Shown: positions 7,962-18,090 of the stretch, piece by piece
How positions within the stretch are numbered: the first letter of the stretch is position 1
Layout: each line of letters begins with the position of its first letter
From: Chthoniobacter flavus Ellin428
Lineage (GTDB): Bacteria; Verrucomicrobiota; Verrucomicrobiia; Chthoniobacterales; Chthoniobacteraceae
Assembly: GCF_000173075.1 (NCBI RefSeq)
Contig: NZ_ABVL01000004.1
Span: forward strand, 62,001-126,000
Reading direction: 5' to 3'
Length of the DNA stretch: 64,000 bases
The notes under the pieces: model-generated
What the model saw: the letters and a program-made list of their open reading frames with translations, nothing else
The model's database searches: none
Told to the model about the DNA's origin: nothing
Program-made: the position numbers and the translations under genes

Positions 7962-9245
7962 ATGTTTCGCACTGGAGCGCAGTTCATGCTTCTCGTCCTG
8001 CTCGCCGGTCTGGCGCTGTTGAATCAGTCCCAGATCGAGCCGCTGGCTTCGTGGGACAATGGTTTTGCGGACTTTCTGGCCATGAACAGCCACCGCGGCG
8101 CCAAGCCCACGCCGATGACCCTGGTCCGCATCGATGACGCCACTCTGGCGAGCCATCCCTGGCCGTGGAATCCGCTCGATTTTTCCCTCTTCATCCCCGC
8201 GGTGTTGCCGCTGAAATCCTCGGTCGTCGCCATCGATCAGGTGCTCGATTGGGACCGCGCGATTGTCCTGCCAATTCCGGAAGACCCGAAACGCCGGCCG
8301 CAGTTCGCCGAAAAGCTCCAGCAATACGAAACGATCCTGCGCGACAATATCCTGCGTGCTCCCAAGATGCTGCTCGGCTCGAAGCTGGGTATCCCGGACG
8401 ATCCACAGGTCATCCCGCCGCTGCAGGAGGTGCCGCTGCTGCACAATGTGAAGGGCTCGATCAGCGAGATCCCCGAGTTCACGGCCGTCGAACTCCAGCC
8501 CGCGGAAAGCTACCGGCTCTCCTCCACCGTGGGCTTCACGAACCTTCCGCCCCACCACACCCATTTCAATTCCGTGCCGCTGATCCTGCGCTACCGCGGA
8601 CAGATCACGCCTACCTTCCCGCTGCAGGCCGTGCTCCTCTGGGCGAAGCTGACCCCGGACGATGTGAGCGTGCAGGTCGGCTCCTTCATCGACATCGGGA
8701 AAAAAATCCACATCCCCATCGATAGCATGGGCCGCATGCGGGTGGATTTCGGGGCGCGCTTCCTCAGCTTCAGCCGCGACGAACTGCTCCTGGCCAGCGA
8801 GCAGAAGGAAGCCGGCGGCAAGCCAATCGTCCCTATCGATCAACTCGCCAACAACATCGTGCTCCTCTCGCGCACCGACGCCGCTGCGCGCACCATTCCG
8901 CTTGCCGCGCGGCGCAACGGCTCCCCGGGCGAACTCTTCGCCGCGGCCATCGCCACCATCCTCGATCAATCCTTCATCCGCCCCGTGCCGGAGTGGGCGG
9001 ATTACGTCATCATCGCGGTGTTCATGCTCTGGAGCTTCCGCATCCCGCGCATGAAGAAAATGAAGACGATTTTCTACGGCATCTTTGTCCTGGCGATCTA
9101 CGGTCTCGTCGCCATTGCCGTCTTCTCGCATTGGCTGATGTGGATGCCGGGCGTGGTCCCGGTGGGCGTGGTCGCCGTGTGCGTGCTCTTCCGCCTCGTA
9201 ACGCCGGATTCCTTCGGCAAGCCGAAGCGGCCGGTGATCTTGTAA
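7962..9245 (+). CDS. CHASE2 sensor-domain protein without an output domain
   Basis: About 427 residues from the ATG at 7962. An N-terminal membrane helix (about 5-22) is followed by an extracytoplasmic CHASE2 domain (about 25-340) with its typical LVRIDDATLA start, SVVAIDQVLDWDR core and late NNIVLLSRT strand. Two or three membrane helices then follow (about 350-368 and 375-415), and the protein stops at PKRPVIL. CHASE2 is normally fused to a histidine kinase, cyclase or kinase; here nothing follows. It could act through a partner, or the output may have been lost. A TTG nine bases upstream is an alternative start. Confidence 0.82.
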   Translation: MFRTGAQFMLLVLLAGLALLNQSQIEPLASWDNGFADFLAMNSHRGAKPTPMTLVRIDDATLASHPWPWNPLDFSLFIPAVLPLKSSVVAIDQVLDWDRAIVLPIPEDPKRRPQFAEKLQQYETILRDNILRAPKMLLGSKLGIPDDPQVIPPLQEVPLLHNVKGSISEIPEFTAVELQPAESYRLSSTVGFTNLPPHHTHFNSVPLILRYRGQITPTFPLQAVLLWAKLTPDDVSVQVGSFIDIGKKIHIPIDSMGRMRVDFGARFLSFSRDELLLASEQKEAGGKPIVPIDQLANNIVLLSRTDAAARTIPLAARRNGSPGELFAAAIATILDQSFIRPVPEWADYVIIAVFMLWSFRIPRMKKMKTIFYGIFVLAIYGLVAIAVFSHWLMWMPGVVPVGVVAVCVLFRLVTPDSFGKPKRPVIL

Positions 9246-9261
9246 GGGGCGGGGCAGGCTT

Positions 9262-9342
9262 CTTAATCTTAATCCTAATCGTAATCTTAATCCTCTGCCG
9301 GAGAGAGGGAGTAAGATTAGGATTAAGATTAAGATTACGATT
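9262..9342. repeat. Intergenic hairpin of hexamer words (CTTAAT/CGTAAT)
   Basis: The left arm 9262-9295 consists of TTAATC/TAATCCTAATCG hexamers and the right arm 9314-9342 is its inverted counterpart (GATTAAGATTAAGATTACG). The loop is GC-rich. It starts 16 bases after the CHASE2 stop. Confidence 0.85.
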
Positions 9343-9413
9343 GCCGCTTTGCCGATCGGAGCGGCGAAAACATTTGCCATCCCCGTCGCGCCCCCGCATC
9401 CTTCCCACAGGTC

Positions 9414-10795
9414 ATGGGTGGTCTCACCTTCACTAATCTGACCCGGCAGATCGAAATCGGCGCTAATTGCTACTGCCTCGACCTGGCCGGGAAACGCATC
9501 GTCCTCGATTCCGGATTGCATCCGCGCTTCGATGGCACTGCCGCCCTGCCCGATTTCAGCCGTCTGCCGGATGGCACGGCCGACGCCATCATCCTCTCGC
9601 ACGCGCATCAGGATCATGTCGGCTCTATGCCCGTGCTCATGCGCCGCCAGCCGCAGGCGCCGGTGTTCATGACCGAGGCCACGCGGCTGCTCAGCGACGT
9701 GATGCTGCACAATTCGGTCAACGTGATGACCAAGAAGCGTGACGAAGGCATCACCGAATACCCGCTCTTCACCCACCGCGAAGTCGATGTCGCTTTTAAG
9801 CGCTGGCGCCCCGTGCCGTTGCACACGCGCTTCGATGTCACCGGCGAACGCCTGCTGCCCAGCGAGGACGCGGAGCTATCCTTCGAGTTCTTCGATGCCG
9901 GGCACATCCTCGGCTCCGTCGGCACGCTCATTCGCGCGCAGGGCCGCAAGATTTTCTACACCGGCGACGTGCAGTTCGATGACCAGACGATCATGCAAGG
10001 CGCGCAGTTCCCCGAGGAGGAACTCGACGTCCTCATCATCGAGACCACGCGTGGCGATCGGGCCACGCCGGAAGGCTTCACCCGCCACGGCGAGGAATTG
10101 CGCTTCGCCATGGCCATCAGGCGGCCTTCGATCGCGACGCCGGCATCCTCATCCCGCTTTTCGCCCTCGGCAAGACGCAGGAAATCCTCGCGATGTTCTA
10201 CGAATTCCGGCGCGGCAATCTCCTCGGCCTCGGCCCAATCTACATCGGCGGCCTCGGTACGAAATTGACCGAAATCTACGATAAGCTCGCCCCGCAGACC
10301 CCGCGTCAGCACCCGCAGCTCCAGCTCCTCGACGCCGTCGCTCCCTTCACCATGGCCGGCCGCGCTGCCGATGCCACGCCGCTCAAGGGTGGCCGTATCT
10401 ACGCCCTTTCCAGCGGTATGATGACCGAGAAGACGCTCTCCAACGTCTTCGCCCGCCAGGTCATCAGCGACCGGCAACACGCCCTCTTCTTCGTCGGCTA
10501 CGCCGACCCCGCATCCCCCGGCGGCCGCCTGCGCAGCGCTGCTCCGGGCGAGATCGTGCAATTGAGCCCGGACGTCCCCGCACAGCCGCTCAGTTGCGAG
10601 GTCGAGCAATTCAACTTCAGCGCCCACGCCTCCCGCGAAAGCCTGCGCGCTTACGTGAACAAAGTGCGCCCGAAGAAAATCGTCCTCGTCCACGGCGACA
10701 CCCCGGCCATCGAGTGGTTCCGCACGACGCTGGCTGGCGATTTGCCGCAGAGCGAGATCCTCCTGCCGACACCGGGCGTGCCGCTGGAATTGTAA
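9414..10795 (+). CDS. Beta-CASP metallo-beta-lactamase fold ribonuclease-like protein (one frameshift)
   Basis: Two overlapping frames make one protein of about 460 residues. The first carries the metal motifs SHAHQDH (about residue 63), GHILGS and YTGDVQFDD; the second carries ILIPLFALGKTQEI of the beta-CASP domain, SSGMMTEKT, NFSAHASRE and KKIVLVHGD of the C-terminal RMMBL motif. The break lies at about 10117-10124, where the reading leaves FAMAI and must resume AAFDRDAG in the next frame. The family (CPSF73/RNase J-like) cleaves RNA with two zinc ions. It lies between two word-repeat hairpins. Confidence 0.87.
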
Positions 10796-10827
10796 AAAAA
10801 GGATGAAGGAGAAGGCGGTGTGGCCCT

Positions 10828-10905
10828 CTTAACCTTAATCGTAATCGTAATCTTAATCTCTTCTGAACCGGGGGATTAAGATTACGATTACGATTACGAT
10901 TAAGA
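10828..10905. repeat. Intergenic hairpin of hexamer words (CGTAAT)
   Basis: Left arm 10828-10859 (TTAATCGTAATCGTAATC) and right arm 10874-10905 (GATTACGATTACGATTACG) are nearly perfect inverted copies with a 14-base loop. A second pair of words (GGATGAAGGAGAAGGCGG at 10801 and its complement near 10929-10945) nests outside, so two words form one composite hairpin. Confidence 0.85.
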
Positions 10906-10985
10906 CTGCCGCCAACCCCATCGGAACCTTCCGCCTTCCTCCTTTACACCGCCCTTCTCGCCAGCGATATTCCGCGCCCTTTCGC

Positions 10986-12281
10986 ATGCAGCACTTCGCC
11001 ATTGGTTTAGCCGGGATGGGCAATGTCGGCGCAGGTGTCTTCAAACACCTGACGCAGAATCGTGCCCTGCTCCGGGAACGGCTCGGGTTCGAGCTCGACG
11101 TCAAAAAGATCGCCCTTCGCGACATCAACAAAAATCGCGGCGTGGATTTTCCCACCGGCATCGTCACGACCCGCTGGCAGGACATTCTCGATGATCCCGA
11201 GATTCGCATCGTCGTCGAACTCATGGGTCAGAAAGAGGAGAGTCTCCGTTTCATGCTCGGCGCCATCGAGCGCGGCAAGACCGTCGTTACCGGCAACAAG
11301 GCGCTCCTCGCCGAGCACGGCCGGGAGATTTTCGACGCCGCGACCAAGCATAAGGTGCCCGTCTTTTTCGAAGCCGCGGTGGCCGGGGGCATCCCGATCA
11401 TCAAGGCGATCCGCGAAGCCTTCATCGGCAATCATATCCGCTCCATCCACGGCATCATCAACGGCACGAGCAACTACATCCTCACCCAGATGACCGAGCG
11501 GGAGATCAGCTTCACCGAAGCGCTCGCCGAGGCTCAGGCCCAGGGCTACGCCGAGGCCGATCCCACGCTCGATGTCAACGGCTGGGACGCCGCGCACAAG
11601 GCCGTCATCCTCGCCTCGCTCGCCTACGGCTTCTGGGTGCCGACCGACAAGATTTTCGTCGAGGGCATCGACCAGATCACCGCTGGCGACATCCGCTTTG
11701 CCAAAAAACTCGGCTACGCCATCAAACTCCTCGGCATCATCAAGGCCGACGAAAATGGCGAGATCGAGGTGCGCGTGCACCCCACTCTCATCCCCGAGAA
11801 ACACGTCCTCGCCTCGGTGAATGGGGTCTTCAACGCCCTGGCGGTCCATGGCGACGTCGTCGGCGAAACGCTCTTTTACGGACGCGGCGCCGGCCAGGAT
11901 CCGACCACCAGCTCGGTCATCGCCGACCTCGCCGAAGCCGCTGCCGCGCTGCAATCGCCGCGCAGCAATTACGGCTTCATGCCCCACGGGCTCTACGGCA
12001 CGTGCAAGCCGATCGACCAGATCGTCTGCGAATACTACCTGCGCCTTACCGTCGAAGATCGCCCCGGCGTCGTCGCCCAGGTCGCCGGCGTGCTCGGCGC
12101 CTTGAACATCGGCATCTCCTCGCTCTTCCAGCCCGAAGGCACCGAGGGTGAAGCCGTCCCGCTCGTCTTCGTCATCCACAAAGCCACCAGCGCGCAGATT
12201 CAAAATGCGCTCGATCAAATCGGCGCGCTGCCGTGTGTGAAAAAAGCCCCGCGGATGATCCGCGTTGAAAATTTCGCATGA
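10986..12281 (+). CDS. hom: Homoserine dehydrogenase
   Basis: 431 residues, standard length for the monofunctional ACT-containing form. It reduces aspartate semialdehyde to homoserine with NAD(P)H. The Rossmann motif AGMGNVG is at about 9-15, the substrate and catalytic region [10 protein letters not shown] at about 164-173, and [16 protein letters not shown] at about 190-205. A C-terminal ACT domain (about 350-425, [19 protein letters not shown]) probably mediates threonine feedback. The last four bases overlap thrC (ATGA), so the two are translationally coupled. The ATG at 10986 gives the expected N-terminus. Confidence 0.97.
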   Translation: MQHFAIGLAGMGNVGAGVFKHLTQNRALLRERLGFELDVKKIALRDINKNRGVDFPTGIVTTRWQDILDDPEIRIVVELMGQKEESLRFMLGAIERGKTVVTGNKALLAEHGREIFDAATKHKVPVFFEAAVAGGIPIIKAIREAFIGNHIRSIHGIINGTSNYILTQMTEREISFTEALAEAQAQGYAEADPTLDVNGWDAAHKAVILASLAYGFWVPTDKIFVEGIDQITAGDIRFAKKLGYAIKLLGIIKADENGEIEVRVHPTLIPEKHVLASVNGVFNALAVHGDVVGETLFYGRGAGQDPTTSSVIADLAEAAAALQSPRSNYGFMPHGLYGTCKPIDQIVCEYYLRLTVEDRPGVVAQVAGVLGALNIGISSLFQPEGTEGEAVPLVFVIHKATSAQIQNALDQIGALPCVKKAPRMIRVENFA

Positions 12282-13372
12282 GCACCTATCGCCCCCTGCA
12301 CGACCGCGGCGTCATGGCTCGCTGGCGGGAATACCTGCCCGTCACTGAGGCCACGCCTTTCATTTCGCTGAACGAAGGCAGCACGCCGCTCATTCATTCG
12401 CCGAAGCTCAGTGAGCGCGTCGGCCGCGGCTGCGAAGTCTACATCAAGTACGAGGGTCTCAACCCCACCGGTTCCTTCAAGGATCGCGGTATGACCATGG
12501 CGCTCTCCAAGGCGGTGGAAGACGGCGCCAAGGCGGTGATCTGCGCCAGCACTGGCAACACCAGCGCCGCCGCTGCCGCCTACGCCGCGCGGGCCAGCAT
12601 CGCCTGCATCGTCCTTCTGCCCGCCGGCAAGATCGCCTTCGGCAAGCTCGCCCAGGCCTTCATGTACGGCGCCAAGGTCGTGGCCATCGATGGCAATTTC
12701 GACGACGCCCTGCATCTCGTCCGCGAGATCGGCGAGACCGAGCCGATTGCCATCGTTAATTCCATCAACCCGTATCGTCTGCAGGGCCAGAAGACCGCGT
12801 CGTTTGAGATCATCGATGTTCTCGGCGATGCGCCCGACGTGCACATCCTGCCCGTGGGCAACGCCGGCAACATCAGCGCCTACTGGATGGGTTACCAGGA
12901 ATTCCATCAGCTCGGCAAAGCCACCAAGCAGCCGCGCATGTGCGGTTTCCAGGCCGCCGGCAGCGCGCCGATTTTCTACAACAAAGTGGTCGAGAAACCC
13001 GAGACCGTGGCCACGGCCATCCGCATCGGCAATCCCGCAAGCTGGAAGCTGGCCAGCGCCGCCATTACCGACAGCGGCGGCAGCATCGACATCGTCACCG
13101 ACGCCGAGATCCTCAGCGCCCAGCAGTGGCTCGCGGCCCACGAAGGCATCTTCGTCGAGCCCGCCAGCGCCGCCAGCATCGCCGGCCTTTTCAAGAGCCT
13201 CGAAAATCCCATTCCGACCTGCCCCATTCCGCGCATCGCGGAAGGCAGCAAGATTGTCTGCACCGTCACCGGCCACGGCCTCAAGGACCCCGACATCGCC
13301 CGCGAACAATGCGGCAGCGTCATCCCCGCCAAGGCGGAGAAGGGGGAGATTCTGCGGCTCATCGCGGGGTAG
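12278..13372 (+). CDS. thrC: Threonine synthase
   Basis: 364 residues, the short PLP-dependent type. It converts O-phosphohomoserine to threonine in the cytoplasm. The PLP lysine is Lys68 in [11 protein letters not shown], followed by [18 protein letters not shown] for the phosphate of the cofactor and [15 protein letters not shown]. It overlaps hom by four bases and completes homoserine-to-threonine conversion apart from homoserine kinase, which is not in the window. Confidence 0.96.
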   Translation: MSTYRPLHDRGVMARWREYLPVTEATPFISLNEGSTPLIHSPKLSERVGRGCEVYIKYEGLNPTGSFKDRGMTMALSKAVEDGAKAVICASTGNTSAAAAAYAARASIACIVLLPAGKIAFGKLAQAFMYGAKVVAIDGNFDDALHLVREIGETEPIAIVNSINPYRLQGQKTASFEIIDVLGDAPDVHILPVGNAGNISAYWMGYQEFHQLGKATKQPRMCGFQAAGSAPIFYNKVVEKPETVATAIRIGNPASWKLASAAITDSGGSIDIVTDAEILSAQQWLAAHEGIFVEPASAASIAGLFKSLENPIPTCPIPRIAEGSKIVCTVTGHGLKDPDIAREQCGSVIPAKAEKGEILRLIAG

Positions 13373-13430
13373 CGTTTTCCGTTTAGGTGCGATGCGCCGA
13401 GTGGAGCGGTAGCGCCGAATCGAAAACCCT

Positions 13431-13504
13431 GTCATCCTGAGCGGAGCGGGGAAGTATGGGCGGAGTCGAAGGACCTCCAATTTCTGCGGGTTTTCGCGCG
13501 GAGC
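13431..13504. repeat. Interspersed GTCATCCTGAGCGGAG-type element
   Basis: A roughly 70-base unit begins GTCATCCTGAGCGGAGCG, passes through GGGCGGAGTCGAAGGACCTCC and ends TCTGCGGGTTTTCGCGCG. Related copies occur at 26779-26854 (direct) and 26901-26967 (inverted). The 13373-13724 spacer contains this element and the hairpin at 13627-13678, and no gene. Confidence 0.7.
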
Positions 13505-13626
13505 TGTAACCACACTGGAAAGAACACGCCCTCGAATGCCGTGTGGGGTGAGCAAGGGCGGATATGGGATCCTTCGATTCCAATTGGCCGCTTCTTGGCA
13601 TTGCCAAATGAAAATGCTGTAGCGGC

Positions 13627-13678
13627 GCCGTCCTAGCGTCGATCGCAGCGCCGAAGAGTTTCCGACGCCGAGGACGGC
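13627..13678. repeat. Intergenic hairpin (GCCGTCCT arms)
   Basis: GCCGTCCTAGCGTCG (13627-13641) and CGACGCCGAGGACGGC (13663-13678) are inverted copies with one interruption and a 21-base loop. It lies upstream of the hypothetical gene at 13725. Confidence 0.6.
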
Positions 13679-13724
13679 ATCGATAGGCGTGATGCGGTAA
13701 AAATTTCTACGCTCGGGTGTCGAT

Positions 13725-14888
13725 TTGAGTAAGAGCCGAAACGATTCGGACGTATTCCCTCCCATGGGAATTTTCGTCTTCAGCAACTCGTGCACTGCGC
13801 AATATCGCCGATCTCTTTTTTGGCTTAAAAAATCTGCGGTTCCGATCTTTGGGGTGCTCTCGTTGCTCGGAAGTGTTGATGGTATTGCGGATGGTCCTGC
13901 GGCGGCGACGATTCAGCAGCAGCGTTCCATTCCGTTGGAGCCAAAATCTGAGGTGATTGATCGCGCCACCGTCGCTATCTGCGAGACACTCAAGACGATC
14001 CGGCCCCGGTCGCACCAATCAACCAAGGTAATTCACGGGATAGACAAGCCGTATATCCTCTACGGCGATCTATTTCACAACGGTGGCATTTACGCGTTGG
14101 TGACGATGGATGTGTTGTTCGACAACGGTCGGCATATAGGCATTGGATTTGCACAATGGACCGCGCACGGGTGGGAGGCTCGAGGGTTTTGGGACATCCA
14201 ACCCGAATGGGTTCCCAGAGGGGCCGCTCCTGATCCTGATGTACGTTACCCGATTACTCCGGCCGAGAAACCGTTTTGGGTCATGGATTTCAACGGAAAA
14301 GGGGATCTTGGCTTAGTGATGGCGGGCCAGGTTTGGAGATACTGGCAGGAGCATTTTCTTTTCAGATTTGATTCCGAAAAGAATTTACTCGTGCCGCTCG
14401 AGCAGGCGATGAGAAGGCCGCGCCTCATTCACGGCTGGCTGCGGCTCTATTACAACTCTGGTCACCGCTCGATATATGAGGAATGGCACTTTGCCCGCTG
14501 GAATGGGCGACGCTTCACCCAAAAGATTTCGTGGCACAGCGAGTCGCCATATAACAACGTCGATCCGCCCTTTACAGAAGTGGTGCTGACCGATCGTGAC
14601 GGAGGGGAAATCGAATATAGAATCGTGGAAGGAGAGATGGGTTCCGATAGACAACTCGTCTACGAGATTACCAGAGACGGCGAGGCCTTCGCGCGCCTGA
14701 GTTTCGAATGGCCCAAGCCGATCGGGGTGGTGGATGGGACAGCGGAAATCTATATGTTCAAGAAGCTCACGCACCTTCCATCGTCGATGTTTCCCGACAC
14801 GCAACCTTTCCCCAGAAAGCCTTTGACGCATTTCCAAACGGTGCGGGTGACTGGAAGTGGGGAGGCGGTGAAGATGTTGTCTCCTTGA
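13725..14888 (+). CDS. Hypothetical exported protein
   Basis: 387 residues that I do not recognise. A hydrophobic stretch (about 37-55, AVPIFGVLSLLGSVDGIADG) could be a signal peptide if translation begins at the ATG at 13764. The rest is rich in aromatic residues and reads like a beta-rich secreted protein (WTAHGWEARGFWDIQPEW, GDLGLVMAGQVWRYWQEHF). By eye the gene has clearly lower GC and more A/T-ending codons than its neighbours, which suggests recent acquisition. It is flanked upstream by repeats and downstream by a convergent regulator gene. No function proposed. Confidence 0.65.
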   Translation: MSKSRNDSDVFPPMGIFVFSNSCTAQYRRSLFWLKKSAVPIFGVLSLLGSVDGIADGPAAATIQQQRSIPLEPKSEVIDRATVAICETLKTIRPRSHQSTKVIHGIDKPYILYGDLFHNGGIYALVTMDVLFDNGRHIGIGFAQWTAHGWEARGFWDIQPEWVPRGAAPDPDVRYPITPAEKPFWVMDFNGKGDLGLVMAGQVWRYWQEHFLFRFDSEKNLLVPLEQAMRRPRLIHGWLRLYYNSGHRSIYEEWHFARWNGRRFTQKISWHSESPYNNVDPPFTEVVLTDRDGGEIEYRIVEGEMGSDRQLVYEITRDGEAFARLSFEWPKPIGVVDGTAEIYMFKKLTHLPSSMFPDTQPFPRKPLTHFQTVRVTGSGEAVKMLSP

Positions 14889-14942
14889 AAGGGAGACTTC
14901 GGGCGATGGCGTCTAGTCCCTTGGCAACGGCCATGGATACCC

Positions 14943-16386
14943 TCATCCCCTCCTTCGCAAAAAATCCTTCGCCAGTTTCCCCAGCGTCATCACCGCATTC
15001 TCGATCTTCGCGTCGATGCGATACCCGCAATTGATGCGCATGAAATTCGAAAACTCGCCGCGTGGAGAAAAGAGCGGGCCGGGGGCGATGCTGATGCCCG
15101 AGCGTTGGGCGCTGCGGGAGAGCTGCACCGCATCGATCTGCGGGGGCAATTCGCACCACAACACAAACCCACCCTGCGGCTTCGAAAGAGCGATGCCTTC
15201 CGGCAGGGCGTGCGCCAGCAACTCGCGCATGTGATTTACCTGCTGCCGGTAAATGCCCCGTGCCTTGCGCAAGTAGCGCTCGTAGCCGCCTTCACGTAGA
15301 TACGCGGCGAGCGCATAGGAAGGCAGCCCCGCGTTGGCCAGCGTGGTCGTTTGCTTGAGACGCATGACGCGATCTTTCCACCGGGCGGGCGCGATGTAGC
15401 CGAGCCGCAAGCCCGGCGCGATCGTTTTGGAAAACGAGCTGCAGAGGATTACGTTTTCATCGAATGCGCGCAGGCAGCGCGGCCGCGGGCCGGCGTGCTG
15501 GAGGTCGCCGTAAATGTCGTCCTCGATTATCGGAATTTCCCGCTTCGCCAGCATCTGGCAGAGACGCAACTTGTCTTGATCCGACATGCACGAGCCGACC
15601 GGATTGTGAAAGCTGGGAATCAACACACAGGCCGCCACGCGGGTCTTGCGCAGCGCTGTCGAGCACGTCGAGGTTCAAGCCGCGCTCCGCATCCACGGGA
15701 ATCGGGAGCGCCTTCAGCCGCAGTTCCTGCAGCACCGTCGCGATGCCGAAATAAGTCGGCGACTCGACGACCACGGTATCGCCCGCCTCGCACACGGCGT
15801 GCAGTGCCAGCGCCAGCGCTTCGGTGCAGCCGATGGTGAGAATGAAATCATCCGGGGTCAGCGCACAGCCCCACTCGAGCGAGCGACGCGCCAGCTCGGT
15901 GCGCAGGGGTGGACAGCCCGGCGGAAAATCGTAGGACGAATATTCTTTGCGCAATTGCCTGGCCACCGCGCTCATCTCCCGCGCCATGCGCGCTTCCGGC
16001 AGATTTCGCGGGTCCGGCACGGCTACGCCCAGCGGGACGAGGTCCGGCGCATTTTGCGCGGCGAGGATGGCGGTGAGGGGATCGAGCTTGGAATAGTCGG
16101 CCACACGCGGCGACTGCGAGCCGGCGCTCGGTGGCCGGACCGTATCCGCGCGGCTGGCCCGCACGTAGTAACCCGATTTCGGCCGCGCCTCGAGCAAACC
16201 GCGATCTTCCAGCATCGCGTAAGCCTGCAGCGCCGTCGGGACGCTCACCCGCCGCTGACGGCTGAACTGGCGCAGCGAGGGCATGCGATCTCCGGGTCGC
16301 AGCGAGCGGTGTTGAATCATCTCTTCGAGTGTATCCGCGAGTTGCTGATACAGCGGGTCGGTCAGCGAGTTTCCGAGCGCAGTCAT
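14943..16386 (-). CDS. MocR/PdxR-type GntR regulator with aminotransferase domain (one frameshift)
   Basis: An N-terminal winged helix-turn-helix of the GntR type (LYQQLADTLEEMIQ, RVSVPTALQAYAMLE) is joined to a class I aminotransferase-like domain that binds PLP through the Lys of SSFSKTIAPGLRLGYI. The two halves are in different frames. One extra base near 15653 breaks the sequence between LDVLDS and LRKTRVAACVLIPSFHNP. Corrected length is about 480 residues, normal for the family. An upstream GTG at 16419 is an alternative start. It is divergent from the DUF2917 gene, with a perfect palindrome between them, and probably controls that gene and itself. Confidence 0.87.
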
Positions 16387-16440
16387 ATCGGCAGGATACT
16401 GCAAAAGCGGCAATTGCACAGATACAGATTGTAGTGATTA

Positions 16441-16470
16441 CGGCTTGTACAGTGTGATCTGTACAAGCCG
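16441..16470. promoter_or_regulatory. Perfect 12-bp inverted repeat between mocR-type gene and DUF2917 gene
   Basis: CGGCTTGTACAG (16441-16452) and CTGTACAAGCCG (16459-16470) are perfectly complementary around TGTGAT. Extra ACAGAT half-sites lie just to the left (16418-16430). The position in the divergent promoter region makes it the likely binding site of the MocR-type regulator. Confidence 0.75.
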
Positions 16471-16528
16471 ATTTTCTGCGCGGGTGCATCTGTTGCCACC
16501 GGCTTTCCGGGCGCATGCTCGTGGTGCT

Positions 16529-16876
16529 ATGAAAACCGTGCCTGCTCTTGGAACATCGGTCAGTCGTGCCGCCCGTGGGGCGCAAGCTCTCTCCCTATTC
16601 ATCCCGGCCACCGTGCCGGACGTGATGGAGAAAAACGCGCGCCCCATTTCCCTGCAACTCGCGCGCGGTCAGGTGCATCGCCTCGACCCGGCCGATGGCG
16701 TTCGCGAAATCCAGGTGCTCGACGGAGTCGTCTGGCTCACCACCACGCCCGCCGAAGGCGACATCCTGCTGCGCGCGAGCGATCGGTTTTCTACGCCCAA
16801 CGCGGGCCGCATCGTCTTCGAAGCGTTGAAGGATGCCTCCGTGCTGCTCGTCCCCGCGCCACGGCGCGCCATCTAA
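16529..16876 (+). CDS. DUF2917 domain protein
   Basis: 115 residues from the ATG at 16529. The core (about 35-105) has the small cupin-like DUF2917 pattern, with a Leu-x-x-Gly-x-x-x-x-Leu start, the tryptophan strand VLDGVVWLTTTPAEGDILL and a closing valine-rich strand. Genes of this family often lie beside MocR-type regulators. An ATG at 16625 would give just the domain. The molecular role is unknown. It ends one base before the convergent nuclease gene. Confidence 0.7.
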   Translation: MKTVPALGTSVSRAARGAQALSLFIPATVPDVMEKNARPISLQLARGQVHRLDPADGVREIQVLDGVVWLTTTPAEGDILLRASDRFSTPNAGRIVFEALKDASVLLVPAPRRAI

Positions 16877-16877
16877 T

Positions 16878-17918
16878 TCAAGGCTGAAAGATCCCATTTA
16901 GCACCGCCGCCAGACGATAAGCTGCGCGCACGGCTTGATGTTCGCAGACATCGATCTGGTCGGTTGTGTATTGGGGAGTGACGTTCGTGCCGTCGATGAT
17001 TTCCTGGGTCTGCCCGGCGGCATTGGTTTCCTGGTAGACATGGGCATCGGCGAGGGCCGCTCCCTGGGCAATCCAGTGGGCTACATTGAGATCTGCGGCG
17101 TCGCTGTCCCCCGGCTTGAGCTGGTTGTTCCTGAGCCACGCGTCGGTGACCTCCATGGCATCTGCCGGGGTGAGGTCCTGTCTCGCCGAACGATGGCCGC
17201 CCGCCGCGTGATCGATCCCTTCGTCCCAGTAGCTGTGCAGATTCACCGCGTGAAGCGCGCCGGAAGCGCCATCCCACGGAGCGATGATGTTCACCGCATT
17301 GCCGCCGATGTCGCCTCGGTGGTTATGCGCGTAGTTCGAAGTGCAATGGAGCGGCTGGTGCAGATCTCCCGTGAGATGCTCGATCCAGCACAGCCACCAG
17401 GCGGCATCTCTCAAATCGGCTCCCGCCGCGCTGTTCTTGAGCTTCGCGAGCTGGGCCGTGGCGTAGTTATATGCGACGAGCGCGTTTGACTCGTAGATCT
17501 TCGGCGCGTGCGAGGTGCTGTAATGAATGGGCGTGTCGTAATAGTGCCACGTCTTGCAGCGGATGTACTCTGATTTCGGCTTGGCCAGTTGCTGTGGCGA
17601 AACATCCGGCTGAAACGTCAGGTTCATCCGGTCGACATATGCGTCGTCAAAAACCGTGCTCGCGCCTGGATCCCGAATGACATCCGGAAAACTGGATGCC
17701 CGGCGAAAGGCATCGCGCAACGTATCATCGCCATTGTTCGCCGGTACATAGCGCGGGTCACCATGCTGGAGGATCTCCCGAATTTTGTTTTTCGCCGCCG
17801 GCGTCAGGCGGGTGTAGGCCATGTCGGCGATCTGTTCATGGCCGGGCGTATCCCACGCCAAGGCGAAAGAAGCACAGATCAGCAGGAGAATCGTGGCGTG
17901 AAGAAATGGCGAACGCAT
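16878..17918 (-). CDS. S1/P1 family nuclease, secreted
   Basis: 346 residues. The signal peptide (RSPFLHATILLLICASFALA) is cut directly before Trp, which in this family is the zinc-binding N-terminal residue (WDTPGHEQIADMAY). Other zinc ligands lie in TWHYYDTPIHY, WIEHLTGDLHQPLHC and NHRGDIGGNAVNI. It is a tri-zinc, single-strand-specific endonuclease/3'-nucleotidase acting in the periplasm or outside. The start at 17918 fits the signal peptide; upstream in-frame codons are not conserved-looking. Confidence 0.92.
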   Translation of the reverse strand: MRSPFLHATILLLICASFALAWDTPGHEQIADMAYTRLTPAAKNKIREILQHGDPRYVPANNGDDTLRDAFRRASSFPDVIRDPGASTVFDDAYVDRMNLTFQPDVSPQQLAKPKSEYIRCKTWHYYDTPIHYSTSHAPKIYESNALVAYNYATAQLAKLKNSAAGADLRDAAWWLCWIEHLTGDLHQPLHCTSNYAHNHRGDIGGNAVNIIAPWDGASGALHAVNLHSYWDEGIDHAAGGHRSARQDLTPADAMEVTDAWLRNNQLKPGDSDAADLNVAHWIAQGAALADAHVYQETNAAGQTQEIIDGTNVTPQYTTDQIDVCEHQAVRAAYRLAAVLNGIFQP

Positions 17919-18090
17919 CGGAGTCGGTGGAAGGGTCAGGAATAACCTTTCCGATGATCGCGGGCCAGAACACACCGCAGGGCATTCAAATTCCGCCGGC
18001 GCTTTCGGAGTATGCGTAACCAACCGCATTCCGCTATCGTCTGTCCGCTCGAATCCGCGAAATCCTTCGCGGTTCGCCAAACCGACTGCC

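Noticed and set aside
7923..9824. 633-codon minus-strand ORF opposite the CHASE2 and beta-CASP genes
   Set aside because: It is His/Arg/Asp-rich, has no recognisable domain and lies opposite two genes with clear family motifs; a GC-rich antisense shadow.
12215..13795. 526-codon minus-strand ORF over thrC
   Set aside because: thrC has Lys68 and all family motifs; the antisense frame has none.
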